A stretch of DNA of 64,000 nucleotides, from assembly GCF_014656545.1 (NCBI RefSeq), contig NZ_BNDS01000013.1, positions 76,146 through 140,145 on the forward strand. Direction: 5' to 3'. The notes beneath the pieces are model-generated. The model had not been told where the DNA came from and made no database searches. It saw only the letters and a list, made by a program, of their open reading frames with translations. Positions 33,676-42,234 of this stretch are shown in pieces (the stretch's first letter is position 1; every line of letters starts with the position of its first letter). The translations under genes and the position numbers were made by a program. The DNA is from Neobacillus kokaensis. Lineage in GTDB: Bacteria; Bacillota; Bacilli; Bacillales; Cytobacillaceae.

Positions 33676-34890
33676 TTAATCAAATAACCCTTTTAACAAC
33701 AAACGAATAGTTTGGTCATTTGTAAAGCTCTCTATGCTCTCTTTTTTAAGGTATAGTTCGTTAATCGGCATGGTAATGCCCATTTTGTCCCGTAATTCTT
33801 CAGAGGGTTTGCTAATAATCCTCTCGCCTTCCAGCAAACCTTCTGCCACTTCCTGACGGTGATTTATTTTCATTCCTAGTTGGATCTTTCTTTTTTCTAA
33901 TATTCCATTACGAAGGACATACGCATAGGATTTATCATCTTTTTGCTGAATGACGTTGTCAGGGACGACAACAACATCATTTCGTTCTTCAAGAACAATA
34001 TCAACATTTACATGATAACCGTGCCTCCAATTGTCTACGGCTCCGGCCATTTCTATCAGAAATGGATAAAAACTTTCCTTTTCTTCCACAGATGGTTTAC
34101 CGATGGGAGTCATTTTCAACTCTTTCACCAAGCCCTCATTCTTTTGCCTAGGTAAAACCGCTGCCGATACAATGGCTTTTTGCCCCTCTTGTACTTTGAT
34201 AATATCATTTTCGGAAAGTTTCCCTTCGATTAAATACGGCTGATTGGATTCAATTGAAACAATTGGCTCCTTCTCGCTTTGTGTAAATGGATTAACTTTA
34301 GTTACGATTCCATCCATCTTGCTTTTAACCACATAATTTTCTTTAACCGACTCTAACTGTTTGATTTTTTGGTCAATCTGGTCAATCTGCATATCAATAT
34401 CTTGCTTCTGATACTCTTTTTCACGAATTTGGCTGCTGATGATCTTATCATTCTGAGCAATCGTTTGGTCCTCTAAATCTACAGAAGTGTCAAGCTGTTC
34501 TTGTTCTAAATCAGCAATATCGTCTTCGAGCTTACTAGATAGAATTGTTAACCTATCAAGCTGCTGTTCGAGCGATGATATTTCATCGTCAATATGAGTA
34601 GTATTATACTCAATAAGGGCATCACCGTTTGATACAGCAGATCCTTCTTTTACTTTCACTTCTTTTATCGACCCAAGCATTCTATCATAATAAATAGAAT
34701 ATAGATTCGCGGGAATGACAACGCCTTTAGTCGGCAGAGTTTCTCTTAAATCCCCTATTTCAGTAATCATATATACCGGCATAGCTTTAGAACGGTTTAT
34801 GTAATCTGTGTTTACGATAATGATTACACTTGATATAACTAGTGTAAGACTCGTGATTATTGAACATATAAACGCTGGCTTTTTCATCAT
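33676..34890 (-). CDS. HlyD-family membrane fusion (efflux adaptor) protein
   Basis: The 404-residue protein has an N-terminal membrane anchor (FICSIITSLTLVISSVIIIVN), then a split lipoyl-like region: GSIKEVKVKEGSAVSNGDALIEYN, a coiled coil rich in Glu, Gln and Asp (EQQLDRLTILSSKLEDDI...KQKDIDMQIDQIDQKIKQLES), and VVKSKMDGIVTKVNPF. It resembles adaptors of ABC and RND exporters. The stop lies close to the operon terminator. No pump gene follows; only a Yip1-like membrane protein lies upstream (6-base gap). AGGAG lies before paired ATGs. Confidence 0.82.
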   Translation of the reverse strand: MMKKPAFICSIITSLTLVISSVIIIVNTDYINRSKAMPVYMITEIGDLRETLPTKGVVIPANLYSIYYDRMLGSIKEVKVKEGSAVSNGDALIEYNTTHIDDEISSLEQQLDRLTILSSKLEDDIADLEQEQLDTSVDLEDQTIAQNDKIISSQIREKEYQKQDIDMQIDQIDQKIKQLESVKENYVVKSKMDGIVTKVNPFTQSEKEPIVSIESNQPYLIEGKLSENDIIKVQEGQKAIVSAAVLPRQKNEGLVKELKMTPIGKPSVEEKESFYPFLIEMAGAVDNWRHGYHVNVDIVLEERNDVVVVPDNVIQQKDDKSYAYVLRNGILEKRKIQLGMKINHRQEVAEGLLEGERIISKPSEELRDKMGITMPINELYLKKESIESFTNDQTIRLLLKGLFD

Positions 34891-34896
34891 ATACTC

Positions 34897-35565
34897 CTAT
34901 AGTGAAATTCCTAGGTCCTGTATCAAAGTAACGGAGGTAGTAACGAGCAACATGTAAATAATATGTGTAAAAATAACAATCAGAACGATTAAACTCATTG
35001 GTTTATCTGACATCTTCCGAAAAGCTATGACTTGTAAGCATGCAGACCATACTTGAAAAATCGTTATCTGACTGAAAAGATTCACCAGATAGGTTTGATC
35101 GGTTATAAGCTGCGTAAGAACCCCCAAACCAAATGGAGATGATTCTTTACCTATTCCTAGCAGGAGAAAAAGTGGAACATTTAGCAATTTTTCAACTGTA
35201 TATAAGAAAGCCGGATATAGTTGAATTGAAATAATTTTCTTAAAACTCACACGACCAAATAACGGCCAGAAAAAGAAAGAGAAAAAAAACATGATAAATA
35301 ATGGGGAAAATAGGCCGGATATAACTTCACCTATCCCAAAAATTAATTTGGCAAATTCCAGCTTTTCTCTTTTAACTGCATCCATTGATATCATTATTTC
35401 TTCTGTTCCGACTCCTAAGTAAGCACCCACTGCAGAAGCCAACACACTTAATCCAACAATCACAGCTATTTTCAACGATAATCCATTTACTTGCTCTGTT
35501 TGCTTCAACTCGACAAAATGTGTAGATGGCTGAAATGTACCTTCTATTAACCGAACTTGATGCAT
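34897..35565 (-). CDS. Yip1-family integral membrane protein
   Basis: From ATG 35565 (GGGGGG five bases upstream) the product has 222 residues with about five membrane segments: VGLSVLASAVGAYLGV, the region ending in VISGLFSPLFIMFFFSFFFWPLFG, FLYTVEKLLNVPLFLLLGIG, and two near the C-terminus. This is the layout of the Yip1 domain family. It lies six bases before the HlyD-like gene, so both are cotranscribed, and the pair probably works together in transport or envelope traffic. An earlier start to 35592 is less likely. Confidence 0.7.
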   Translation of the reverse strand: MHQVRLIEGTFQPSTHFVELKQTEQVNGLSLKIAVIVGLSVLASAVGAYLGVGTEEIMISMDAVKREKLEFAKLIFGIGEVISGLFSPLFIMFFFSFFFWPLFGRVSFKKIISIQLYPAFLYTVEKLLNVPLFLLLGIGKESSPFGLGVLTQLITDQTYLVNLFSQITIFQVWSACLQVIAFRKMSDKPMSLIVLIVIFTHIIYMLLVTTSVTLIQDLGISL

Positions 35566-35677
35566 CGAATCCCCCCTGCCAAAAATTCTCATAGCCTACC
35601 ATTAATTTTATAGCATAATTCAAAACTATAAAACCATTACTTCCAAAATTCTCTAAAAAAGTATGGAACATCAAAAA

Positions 35678-35720
35678 GGTGTCAGGCATCATGTGAAAAT
35701 TTCACATGGTGCCTGACACC
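35678..35720. repeat. dispersed repeat element, short type B palindrome
   Basis: GGTGTCAGGCATC and GGTGCCTGACACC flank ATGTGAAAATTTCACAT, giving a nearly perfect 43-base palindrome. It lies 12 bases after the tcyP stop at 35732 and may act as its terminator. Confidence 0.9.
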
Positions 35721-35731
35721 TAATGATATCT

Positions 35732-37114
35732 TTATGCTTCTACTACATTTTGTCGTTGGTATACTTCTTTTTCAAGTTCTCCTGTTACTTTGCCGGTTAG
35801 AACTCCTGCTGTCATGCTTCCACTGACATTAAGGGCTGTACGGCCCATGTCGATAAGCGGCTCAACAGAAATGAGCAGTCCGACAATCGCGATTGGCAGG
35901 TTCATTACAGATAAAACAATCAGGGCTGCAAATGTTGCACCGCCGCCGACTCCTGCGACACCGAATGAACTGATTGCGACAACTAGAATAAGAGATAAAA
36001 TGAATGATGGGCTAGTAGGATCAATCCCTGCAGCTGGTGCTACCATTACCGCTAACATCGCTGGGTAAATCCCCGCACATCCATTTTGGCCAATTGAGAG
36101 GCCAAAAGAAGCAGCGAAGTTGGCAATCCCTTCTGAAACCCCAAGATCCTTTGTCTGTGTCTTAATATTTAAAGGCAAAGTTCCTGCACTTGTACGTGAT
36201 GTAAAAGCGAATGTCAGTGTTGGAAACGCCTTTCTCACATAGTTTACAGGGCTTAGTTTTGCAAAAGTTAAAAGCAGTAAATGGACAATAAACATTAGAA
36301 TCAATGCTACATAAGATGCAACGACAAACTTACCTAACTTAAGGATTGCCTCGTAATCACTTGTTGCTGTAACCCTTGTAATAATGGCTAAAATCCCGTA
36401 AGGAGTTAACCGGAGAATCAAGGTAACAACACGCATGATGATGGAATACAAGGTATCGATTATTTTAGCAAAAAAGTCTGCATGCTCTGGGTCCTTCCGT
36501 TTTACTCCAAGGTATGCCATCCCGATAAATGCAGCAAAAATTACTACGGCAATCGTTGATGTTGGACGAGCACCTGTTAAATCTTGAAACGGATTGCTTG
36601 GCAATAATTCAAGAATTTGCTGTGGAATTGTCATATCTTTCACGCCAGTCACTTTTTCCTCGAGCAAAGCATTTCGAGCGTTTTCAGCATCACCTGCAGA
36701 AAGCTGTACCCCGTCAAGCCCAAATCCTAAGGCAGAACCAATACCGATTGCTGCTGAAATCGCTGTAGTTCCAAGCAGGATACCGATAACTAGGAAACTG
36801 ATTTTCCCGATATTTTTGGTCAGCTTTAGTTTTGTAAAAGCACCAACAATAGAAATGAATACTAACGGCATAACGACCATTTGTAATAGTTTCACATAGC
36901 CGTTCCCGACAATGTTAAACCAGTCAATGGTGCCTGTTGTTATCTCGGATGCTGTGCCGTAAATCAGGTGCAGGACAAACCCAAAGACAATACCTAAACC
37001 TAACGCGGTAAATACGCGCTTTGAAAAAGAAACGTGCTTCTTTTGCATGAAAAACAGACCAGCCATTAACAAAAGCAACACGGCTATATTTATGATAATC
37101 AAAATGGAATTCAT
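35732..37114 (-). CDS. tcyP: L-cystine uptake protein TcyP (DAACS symporter)
   Basis: The 460-residue symporter has about eight membrane segments and the cation:dicarboxylate symporter features LLQMVVMPLVFISIVGAFTKL, FTSRTSAGTLPLNIKTQ, and IGQNGCAGIYPAMLAVMVAPAAGID with VAISSFGVAGVGGGATFAALIVLS. Size and sequence match B. subtilis TcyP, which imports L-cystine with sodium. AGGGGAAGGAA precedes the ATG. A CymR-like half site overlaps the promoter, consistent with control by sulphur supply. It appears monocistronic. Confidence 0.88.
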   Translation of the reverse strand: MNSILIIINIAVLLLLMAGLFFMQKKHVSFSKRVFTALGLGIVFGFVLHLIYGTASEITTGTIDWFNIVGNGYVKLLQMVVMPLVFISIVGAFTKLKLTKNIGKISFLVIGILLGTTAISAAIGIGSALGFGLDGVQLSAGDAENARNALLEEKVTGVKDMTIPQQILELLPSNPFQDLTGARPTSTIAVVIFAAFIGMAYLGVKRKDPEHADFFAKIIDTLYSIIMRVVTLILRLTPYGILAIITRVTATSDYEAILKLGKFVVASYVALILMFIVHLLLLTFAKLSPVNYVRKAFPTLTFAFTSRTSAGTLPLNIKTQTKDLGVSEGIANFAASFGLSIGQNGCAGIYPAMLAVMVAPAAGIDPTSPSFILSLILVVAISSFGVAGVGGGATFAALIVLSVMNLPIAIVGLLISVEPLIDMGRTALNVSGSMTAGVLTGKVTGELEKEVYQRQNVVEA

Positions 37115-37145
37115 GATGTTCCTTCCCCTCTATATTTATGAAATG

Positions 37146-37174
37146 ATTTTAATACATCAATTCCAATAAATCAA
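37146..37174 (-). promoter_or_regulatory. tcyP promoter with an overlapping CymR-like site
   Basis: On the minus strand TTGATT (-35) and TAAAAT (-10) are separated by 17 bases, about 32 bases before the tcyP start. The spacer contains TTGGAATT, which matches the right half of the CymR site, and B. subtilis tcyP is a CymR target. The site is only a half match. Confidence 0.55.
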
Positions 37175-37227
37175 GTAGGAATTATGAGTTTATAAATATT
37201 TTAATCCATCAATCATTTAAACCATTA

Positions 37228-37261
37228 AAGAACCGGACAACCATCAAGGTCATCCGGCTTA
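37228..37261 (-). terminator. hairpin after the RocE-like permease
   Basis: AACCGGACAACC (37231-37242) pairs with GGTCATCCGGCTT (37248-37260) with two mismatches, followed on the minus strand by TTCTTTAA. It probably ends the long arginine operon. Confidence 0.65.
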
Positions 37262-37282
37262 GCAAAGGCATATGGCCACGCC

Positions 37283-37331
37283 CTAGTGTCTACCCCAGGC
37301 GTACAAATGTCCACTAGTGGTGTCAGGCACC
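37283..37331 (+). repeat. dispersed GGTGTCAGGCACC element, half copy
   Basis: The copy runs TCTACCCCAGGCGTACAAATGTCCACTAGT and ends in GGTGTCAGGCACC (37319-37331). Its last bases provide the stop codon of the permease gene. Confidence 0.88.
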
Positions 37332-38765
37332 AATATCATTATTTGTACTAACATTATCTGTTTTTCTATTTTTGAAGTAATAGAAGATATAGGTAGTAAG
37401 TAAGAATCCTAGTCCGATTAGCAGGCCTGTGAGCTGGGTTTGGTCAAAAGCTAGGAATACTAGAATCGAGATACAGAATATGATACAAATCAGCGGAATA
37501 AGAGGATAGAATGGTACTTTGTATTTTAGGTCCTCTACCTTTCCTCCGGCTTGAATATATTTACGTCGGAACATGAATTGGGAAAGAGCGATCCCCATCC
37601 ATGAGATGGTGACGGAAATACCAGCGATTGACATTAACAACACGAAAACAGTGTCAGCAGCAACTACGCTGGTCAGTAAGGATAAGAGCGAAAATATCAT
37701 GGTGAATACAAGGGCATTAAATGGTACCTTCCGTTTTGAGAGTTTTCCAAAAACTTTCGGCGCCATTCCATCATGTGCCATTGCCCAAAGTAAACGTGTC
37801 GAAGCATAAATACAAGAGTTTCCTACAGATAAAATTGCTGTTAGAATAACGAAGTTCATGATGTCAGGTGCATATGGAATTCCTGCCAAATCCATCAAGG
37901 TCACAAAAGGACTTTCTAATAACCCAAGTTCTTTTGTTGGGAAAATGGCAGACAATATAATAATAGAAGCAATATAAAAAATGATGATTCTAAAAAGCAC
38001 ATTGCGAATCGCACGAGGGATATTTTTTTGAGGCTCCTCGCTTTCACCAGCCGCAATCCCGATTAGCTCTGAACCCTGATAGGAAAAGATAACATTCATC
38101 ATTGTTACAAATACAATGGCAATTCCGGCAGGAAAAAGTCCTTTAGGAGCTAAGTGTTCCATAAACGGCGCTGTCCTGTCAGCCAATGGAATGATACCGA
38201 AGATGGCCCCGAAACCAATAATAATAAAGAAGATAACAGCCAAAACTTTAATGCCGGAAAACCAATATTCCGCCTCAGCAAAGCCCCGCGTTGTTAATGC
38301 ATTAAGAGTAAACAACAGAATAATAAAAATAGCACACCAAATCCAAACGGAGATATCCGGAAACCAGCGTTGCATCAAAATTCCGGCAGCCGTAAATTCT
38401 ACTCCTGCAGTTGCAGCTGATCCTATAAAATACATCCAGCCTAATGAAAATCCGGCTGAAGGGCTGATAAATTTGCTTGCATAGGTCTGGAATGATCCCG
38501 TAACAGGCATGTAGACAGCAAGCTCCCCTAGACAGACCATGACAAGATACAAAATTAATCCGCCAAATAAATAGCCGATTAACGCCCCGCCTGCTCCCGA
38601 TTGATTAATCGTGTAACCAGCATTTAAAAACAAACCAGTTCCAATAACTCCTCCTAAGGAAAGCATAAACAAATGTCGCCGCTTCATCGACCGATTTAAT
38701 TGATTCTTCTGACCCTCTTGTTCGACCAACTTAATCACATCCCTTAATATTTTCGTGTCAGGCAC
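37323..38765 (-). CDS. RocE/RocC-type amino acid permease
   Basis: The 480-codon frame includes an N-terminal stretch that may not be used. From about residue 25 it reads RSMKRRHLFMLSLGGVIGTGLFLNAGYTIN, the start of RocE/RocC arginine/ornithine permeases, followed by twelve membrane segments, ELAVYMPVTGSFQTYASKFISPSAGFSLGW, ELIGIAAGESEEPQKNIPRAIRNV and NSCIYASTRLLWAMAHDGMAP. The frame begins at GTG 38765, inside a repeat, with no clear ribosome site; a later start such as TTG or ATG in 38680-38720 is likely. It ends in ...NDIGA with the stop provided by the repeat. As the last gene of the RocB operon it probably imports arginine or ornithine. Confidence 0.82.
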   Translation of the reverse strand: MPDTKILRDVIKLVEQEGQKNQLNRSMKRRHLFMLSLGGVIGTGLFLNAGYTINQSGAGGALIGYLFGGLILYLVMVCLGELAVYMPVTGSFQTYASKFISPSAGFSLGWMYFIGSAATAGVEFTAAGILMQRWFPDISVWIWCAIFIILLFTLNALTTRGFAEAEYWFSGIKVLAVIFFIIIGFGAIFGIIPLADRTAPFMEHLAPKGLFPAGIAIVFVTMMNVIFSYQGSELIGIAAGESEEPQKNIPRAIRNVLFRIIIFYIASIIILSAIFPTKELGLLESPFVTLMDLAGIPYAPDIMNFVILTAILSVGNSCIYASTRLLWAMAHDGMAPKVFGKLSKRKVPFNALVFTMIFSLLSLLTSVVAADTVFVLLMSIAGISVTISWMGIALSQFMFRRKYIQAGGKVEDLKYKVPFYPLIPLICIIFCISILVFLAFDQTQLTGLLIGLGFLLTTYIFYYFKNRKTDNVSTNNDIGA

Positions 38766-38766
38766 C
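38754..38766 (+). repeat. isolated repeat edge, CGTGTCAGGCACC
   Basis: A 13-base copy with one change covers the apparent 5' end of the permease frame. The flanking CGCGTTGTGCGGCACAG does not resemble the other copies, so it may be an eroded element. Confidence 0.7.
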
Positions 38767-38828
38767 CGCGTTGTGCGGCACAGAACTCATTGCCTTTCAA
38801 CCACCGGTGTAACAGAAATTCACACGAA

Positions 38829-38884
38829 CTGTCCACCTGACGTGGACAAAAACACTATTTTGTCCACGAGTGGTGCCTGACACC
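38829..38884. repeat. dispersed element, half copy with double TGGACA hairpin
   Basis: The copy reads TGTCCACCTGACGTGGACA, then ATTTTGTCCACGAGT and GGTGCCTGACACC (38872-38884). GTGGACAAAA and TTTTGTCCAC form a hairpin. Its last 30 bases encode the C-terminus of RocB. Confidence 0.9.
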
Positions 38885-40498
38885 ATTACGGTTCTTTTTT
38901 CCCAACATTTTGACCATCCCTTCGACGAGGGCTGGTACTTCTTCGAAGGCGTTTTTGATGTGGAGGCGTTCGGTTCGTTTGTGGGCGTCTTTGCCGAATG
39001 GGCCTACGTTTAGTACCGGTGCTTGGAGCTTTGTCATTTCATCAAATGGAATGCTGTAGCTGCTTCCCCAAACCGGTGTGTTTTCTTTGAATACCGTCCA
39101 TCCTTCGCCGGCATCCTGATAATTTACATAGCTCAGGTCGCTGATTCCGTTAAAATAGTGTACTTGGTTTACCGGCAGACTGAACTTTTCAAAGCCCTGC
39201 TGCTTCACGTACTCAATACATTCCACAACCAGCTCATTATCCGAAGAATTCACTGCCGGATAGTAAGGCGGCGCATAAAACACGACGATGGCAGGGGCAA
39301 GTTCCTGACACTCGATGATCAGCGCATCAGCAATACGGATCGATTTCTCCCGGTCATCCCAATCCGCTCTTTTCTGAATCGAAGCTTTAACTCCCTCAAC
39401 GAAACCAATACCAAATTTCCGAATTGCATGCTTTTCCAGCTCTTCATAACGCAGCACACGAACTTCTCCGACCGGAGTGACAGACTGCTGTTTGCAGACC
39501 TCATGATAAGCTTTATTACAGGCATCAGCCGCATCAACTGCTACCTTTTCAAACATATTCATAATTTCTTCTGCGTTCCGCTTCATTAAAAACACATTGT
39601 ACAATGCCGAAGAACGATACGGTGTTTGAACAGAGTATTCAAAGCGCAAATCCTTTTGCTGCAGTGTAACCGGAAGCGGTGTTTGCTCCCCCAATACTGT
39701 TTCTTGCATGCTTAAATTCCATTCCATTCTCTGTGTTAAAAACGAAGCAATATACGGTGCAGTTATGCCGCTAAGCGGTTCCCCCACATGTGTTTCTTTT
39801 CCGTAAAAAAGGGCGGAAGGCATGATTTTACCAATCGAACCTGAATACACATAATAGTTTCGATCGCCTGGCGCCTGTGTAAATACCGGCTCGCCATTTA
39901 GAAAAAGCTTGAACTTTAGCTGATGTTTCTCCTTCAATTCTAATAGCTTTGGAACAGCAGCCCGCATGCCGGAGGAGTTTACTTCCTCATCCGGAACCGT
40001 CAACAGGATAAGATTAATCGGCCATTGTTCGACCGTTGCTTTTTCTATCAGTCCCATATGCATGACAAGCCCCATCTTCATATCCATTGTGCCCCTGCCA
40101 AATAAGTACTCCCCGGATAGAAGATCCTGCCTGGCTTCTTCCGGCAGCTCATCCACTCTGGAATGGAGCAGCTGGGTCAATTCCTCTGGCAGATACGCAT
40201 ACTCCTGCAGATCGCCGTACTCCTCTGTGTTCACCGTATCAAAATGGCTGATTAGCACGATCGTTTCCTGCGCATCAGGATGTTTATATAAAGCGGTTAC
40301 AAACCTGCGACCTAAATCAGCATCATGTAGCCCTAAGTAAGCCGGATTCTCCTGAAAATACGCTAACTCTTTAAGCTTTGCTGCCACTTTTGAAGAAAAC
40401 TCGCGCTCTCCATCCGTAAGTGTCATACTTTTCCAACTTACTACTTCACATAATAACCTACGCAATGCATCTGGGGTTCCCCACCTAAGCTGTGTCAT
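38855..40498 (-). CDS. rocB: RocB arginine-utilisation protein (M20-like)
   Basis: The 547-residue protein matches RocB, an M20-fold peptidase-like protein of the arginine-degradation regulon. Motifs are VLISHFDTVNTEEYGD (about 82-97), GEYLFGRGTMDMKMGLVMHMGLIE with the metal-site aspartate, LLTVPDEEVNSSGMRAAVP with the glutamate pair, YSGSIGKIMPSALFYGKETHVGEP, and LNVGPFGKDAHKRTERLHIK. AAGGAG precedes the ATG. The last ten residues, NGVRHHSWTK, are encoded by a dispersed repeat that also supplies the stop. The true reaction of RocB is not established. Confidence 0.88.
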   Translation of the reverse strand: MTQLRWGTPDALRRLLCEVVSWKSMTLTDGEREFSSKVAAKLKELAYFQENPAYLGLHDADLGRRFVTALYKHPDAQETIVLISHFDTVNTEEYGDLQEYAYLPEELTQLLHSRVDELPEEARQDLLSGEYLFGRGTMDMKMGLVMHMGLIEKATVEQWPINLILLTVPDEEVNSSGMRAAVPKLLELKEKHQLKFKLFLNGEPVFTQAPGDRNYYVYSGSIGKIMPSALFYGKETHVGEPLSGITAPYIASFLTQRMEWNLSMQETVLGEQTPLPVTLQQKDLRFEYSVQTPYRSSALYNVFLMKRNAEEIMNMFEKVAVDAADACNKAYHEVCKQQSVTPVGEVRVLRYEELEKHAIRKFGIGFVEGVKASIQKRADWDDREKSIRIADALIIECQELAPAIVVFYAPPYYPAVNSSDNELVVECIEYVKQQGFEKFSLPVNQVHYFNGISDLSYVNYQDAGEGWTVFKENTPVWGSSYSIPFDEMTKLQAPVLNVGPFGKDAHKRTERLHIKNAFEEVPALVEGMVKMLGKKNRNGVRHHSWTK

Positions 40499-40533
40499 AA
40501 CTAATATGCTCCTTCACATGCGAATTAATTTTT

Positions 40534-42003
40534 TCAACTAGCACTCTGGTTAATAACTTTTCCATTATTCTGATTTTTATCTTTAGTAAACGCACTTACT
40601 GCAAATGTAAAAATTAAGTTCACTAATAAGGCAATGATTCCAACATCAAAATCTTTTAATGCTTGTGGTAAAGAAGGGAAAATTGTACCGATGGTTTGCC
40701 CGGAAATTGTGATATATGCCACAGCTGCTATACCTGTCAGAATACCGGCAATGGCTCCTTGTTTTGTAACCGGATTTCTTTTCAACAAGCTAAAGAATAG
40801 CGCCGGGAACAATTGGGTAACAAGGCTATACCCCATTAACAATAGCGTAACAATCGTATTCGCCCCATTAAAGGTGAAAAATAAAGACGCTAACGCCACT
40901 GCGACAACAAGATATCTTGTTAATTTATTTAATGCTTGGTCAGATGTATTCGGTCTTACTACCTTAAAAATATTTTTGGAAATGATTGTTGCTGAAGCCA
41001 ACAGCAGGACGGAACTTGGAATAAGCGCTGCAAGAATCCCAGCAGCTCCAATCACACCAACAAACCATGGATCAAAAGTTTTTTTCGCCAGCTCGAATAA
41101 TGCTAAATCTGTATTTTCCAACCCAGGGACTTGCAAAACGGCTGCAAAACCTACGAAAATGACGAACACCAGCACGATTTGATACAGCGGCATAATGATC
41201 GCATTTCGTTTTATTGCCTTTTTACTTTTAGAGGCAAAAATCGTCGGAAAAATATGCGGCCACATGTAAACCCCGAACGTCCATAATACAAGCGTCGAGA
41301 CAAACCATGAAGTGCTTAAACCAGCATCAGGCAGGGTAATAAAATCAGGTTTTGCTGCATGAACCGCTTCAAACATTGCCTGAAATCCGCCATAGTAGTG
41401 ATACGGGAGATACGTACCGATAAAAATTACTACAATTAAAATCAAAATATCCTTTAATACAGCTGTCCAAGCTGATCCGTTCAAACCGGAAATAATTACA
41501 AATGTTGTTACTGCAATCAAGCCAATCCAGATAGCAGCCGTTGGAGAAATCGCCCCGTAAGATGCTTCAGAAACAATTATTCCAAGGCCTTTTAGTTGAA
41601 GAACGATATAAGGAATCATGGCAATGACACCGGCAATCGCTACAATCACCCCTAAAGCAGTACTCTTGTATTTATGAGCAAAAAAGTCAGACTGGGACAG
41701 TAATTTATGTTCCTTAGCATATTGCCAAATTGGAGGCAGCAGCCAGTACGATAAGACAAAGTAGGCGGCATTAAAGATATAGAAGGAAGGACCGCCGGCA
41801 GCATACGCAAAACCGCTCCCTCCTAAAAAAGTAAAGGTGGTATAGGCTTCACCCGCAAGCAAGAAGAAGACAAATACAGTCCCAAGCTTCCTTCCGCCAA
41901 CAGCCCATTGCTCCAAATCCATCTTTTCCCCTTTTCTAGCTCGAATGCCGAGATACAGGGAAAATAATAAAAAGCCAAAGATAATCGCTAGGGAGATATT
42001 CAT
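40534..42003 (-). CDS. sodium:solute symporter (YhjB-like)
   Basis: The 489-residue protein has about thirteen membrane segments. Family features are WAVGGRKLGTVFVFFLLAGEAYTTFTFLGGSGFAYAAGG (33-71), LKGLGIIVSEASYG and IAALIPSSVLLLASATIISKNIFK (residues roughly 310-335). It pairs with a DUF3311 protein whose stop overlaps its start by four bases (ATGA), the arrangement of B. subtilis yhjC-yhjB. In this operon it probably carries the guanidino or acyl-amino acid substrate of the neighbouring enzymes; the substrate is inferred. Confidence 0.85.
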   Translation of the reverse strand: MNISLAIIFGFLLFSLYLGIRARKGEKMDLEQWAVGGRKLGTVFVFFLLAGEAYTTFTFLGGSGFAYAAGGPSFYIFNAAYFVLSYWLLPPIWQYAKEHKLLSQSDFFAHKYKSTALGVIVAIAGVIAMIPYIVLQLKGLGIIVSEASYGAISPTAAIWIGLIAVTTFVIISGLNGSAWTAVLKDILILIVVIFIGTYLPYHYYGGFQAMFEAVHAAKPDFITLPDAGLSTSWFVSTLVLWTFGVYMWPHIFPTIFASKSKKAIKRNAIIMPLYQIVLVFVIFVGFAAVLQVPGLENTDLALFELAKKTFDPWFVGVIGAAGILAALIPSSVLLLASATIISKNIFKVVRPNTSDQALNKLTRYLVVAVALASLFFTFNGANTIVTLLLMGYSLVTQLFPALFFSLLKRNPVTKQGAIAGILTGIAAVAYITISGQTIGTIFPSLPQALKDFDVGIIALLVNLIFTFAVSAFTKDKNQNNGKVINQSAS

Positions 42004-42197
42004 AGAGCATCGTCACCTTCTTCTTTGTCAGGATCTAATTTATAGACAACAAACATGATGATTGAAGTCATAACCAGCCAAAACACCATCCAGGCTAGAA
42101 TCATAGGCATACCGAAAATATAAGGTTCCACACGGTTAATGACAATAAGCGAACCAACAACAGGAATTAAACACAATAGCATCAGGATTTTTCTCAT
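42000..42197 (-). CDS. DUF3311 small membrane protein (YhjC-like)
   Basis: From ATG 42197 (GGGG seven bases upstream) the product has 65 residues with two membrane segments (ILMLLCLIPVVGSLIVIN and MPMILAWMVFWLVMTSIIMFVVY) and an acidic tail. DUF3311 proteins are usually encoded next to sodium:solute symporters and are thought to be accessory subunits. The overlap with the symporter gene supports this. A TTG start at 42203 is possible. Confidence 0.82.
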   Translation of the reverse strand: MRKILMLLCLIPVVGSLIVINRVEPYIFGMPMILAWMVFWLVMTSIIMFVVYKLDPDKEEGDDAL

Positions 42198-42234
42198 ATA
42201 CAATCCCCTTTGTTTTCAGATAGAAAAAGAAAAA

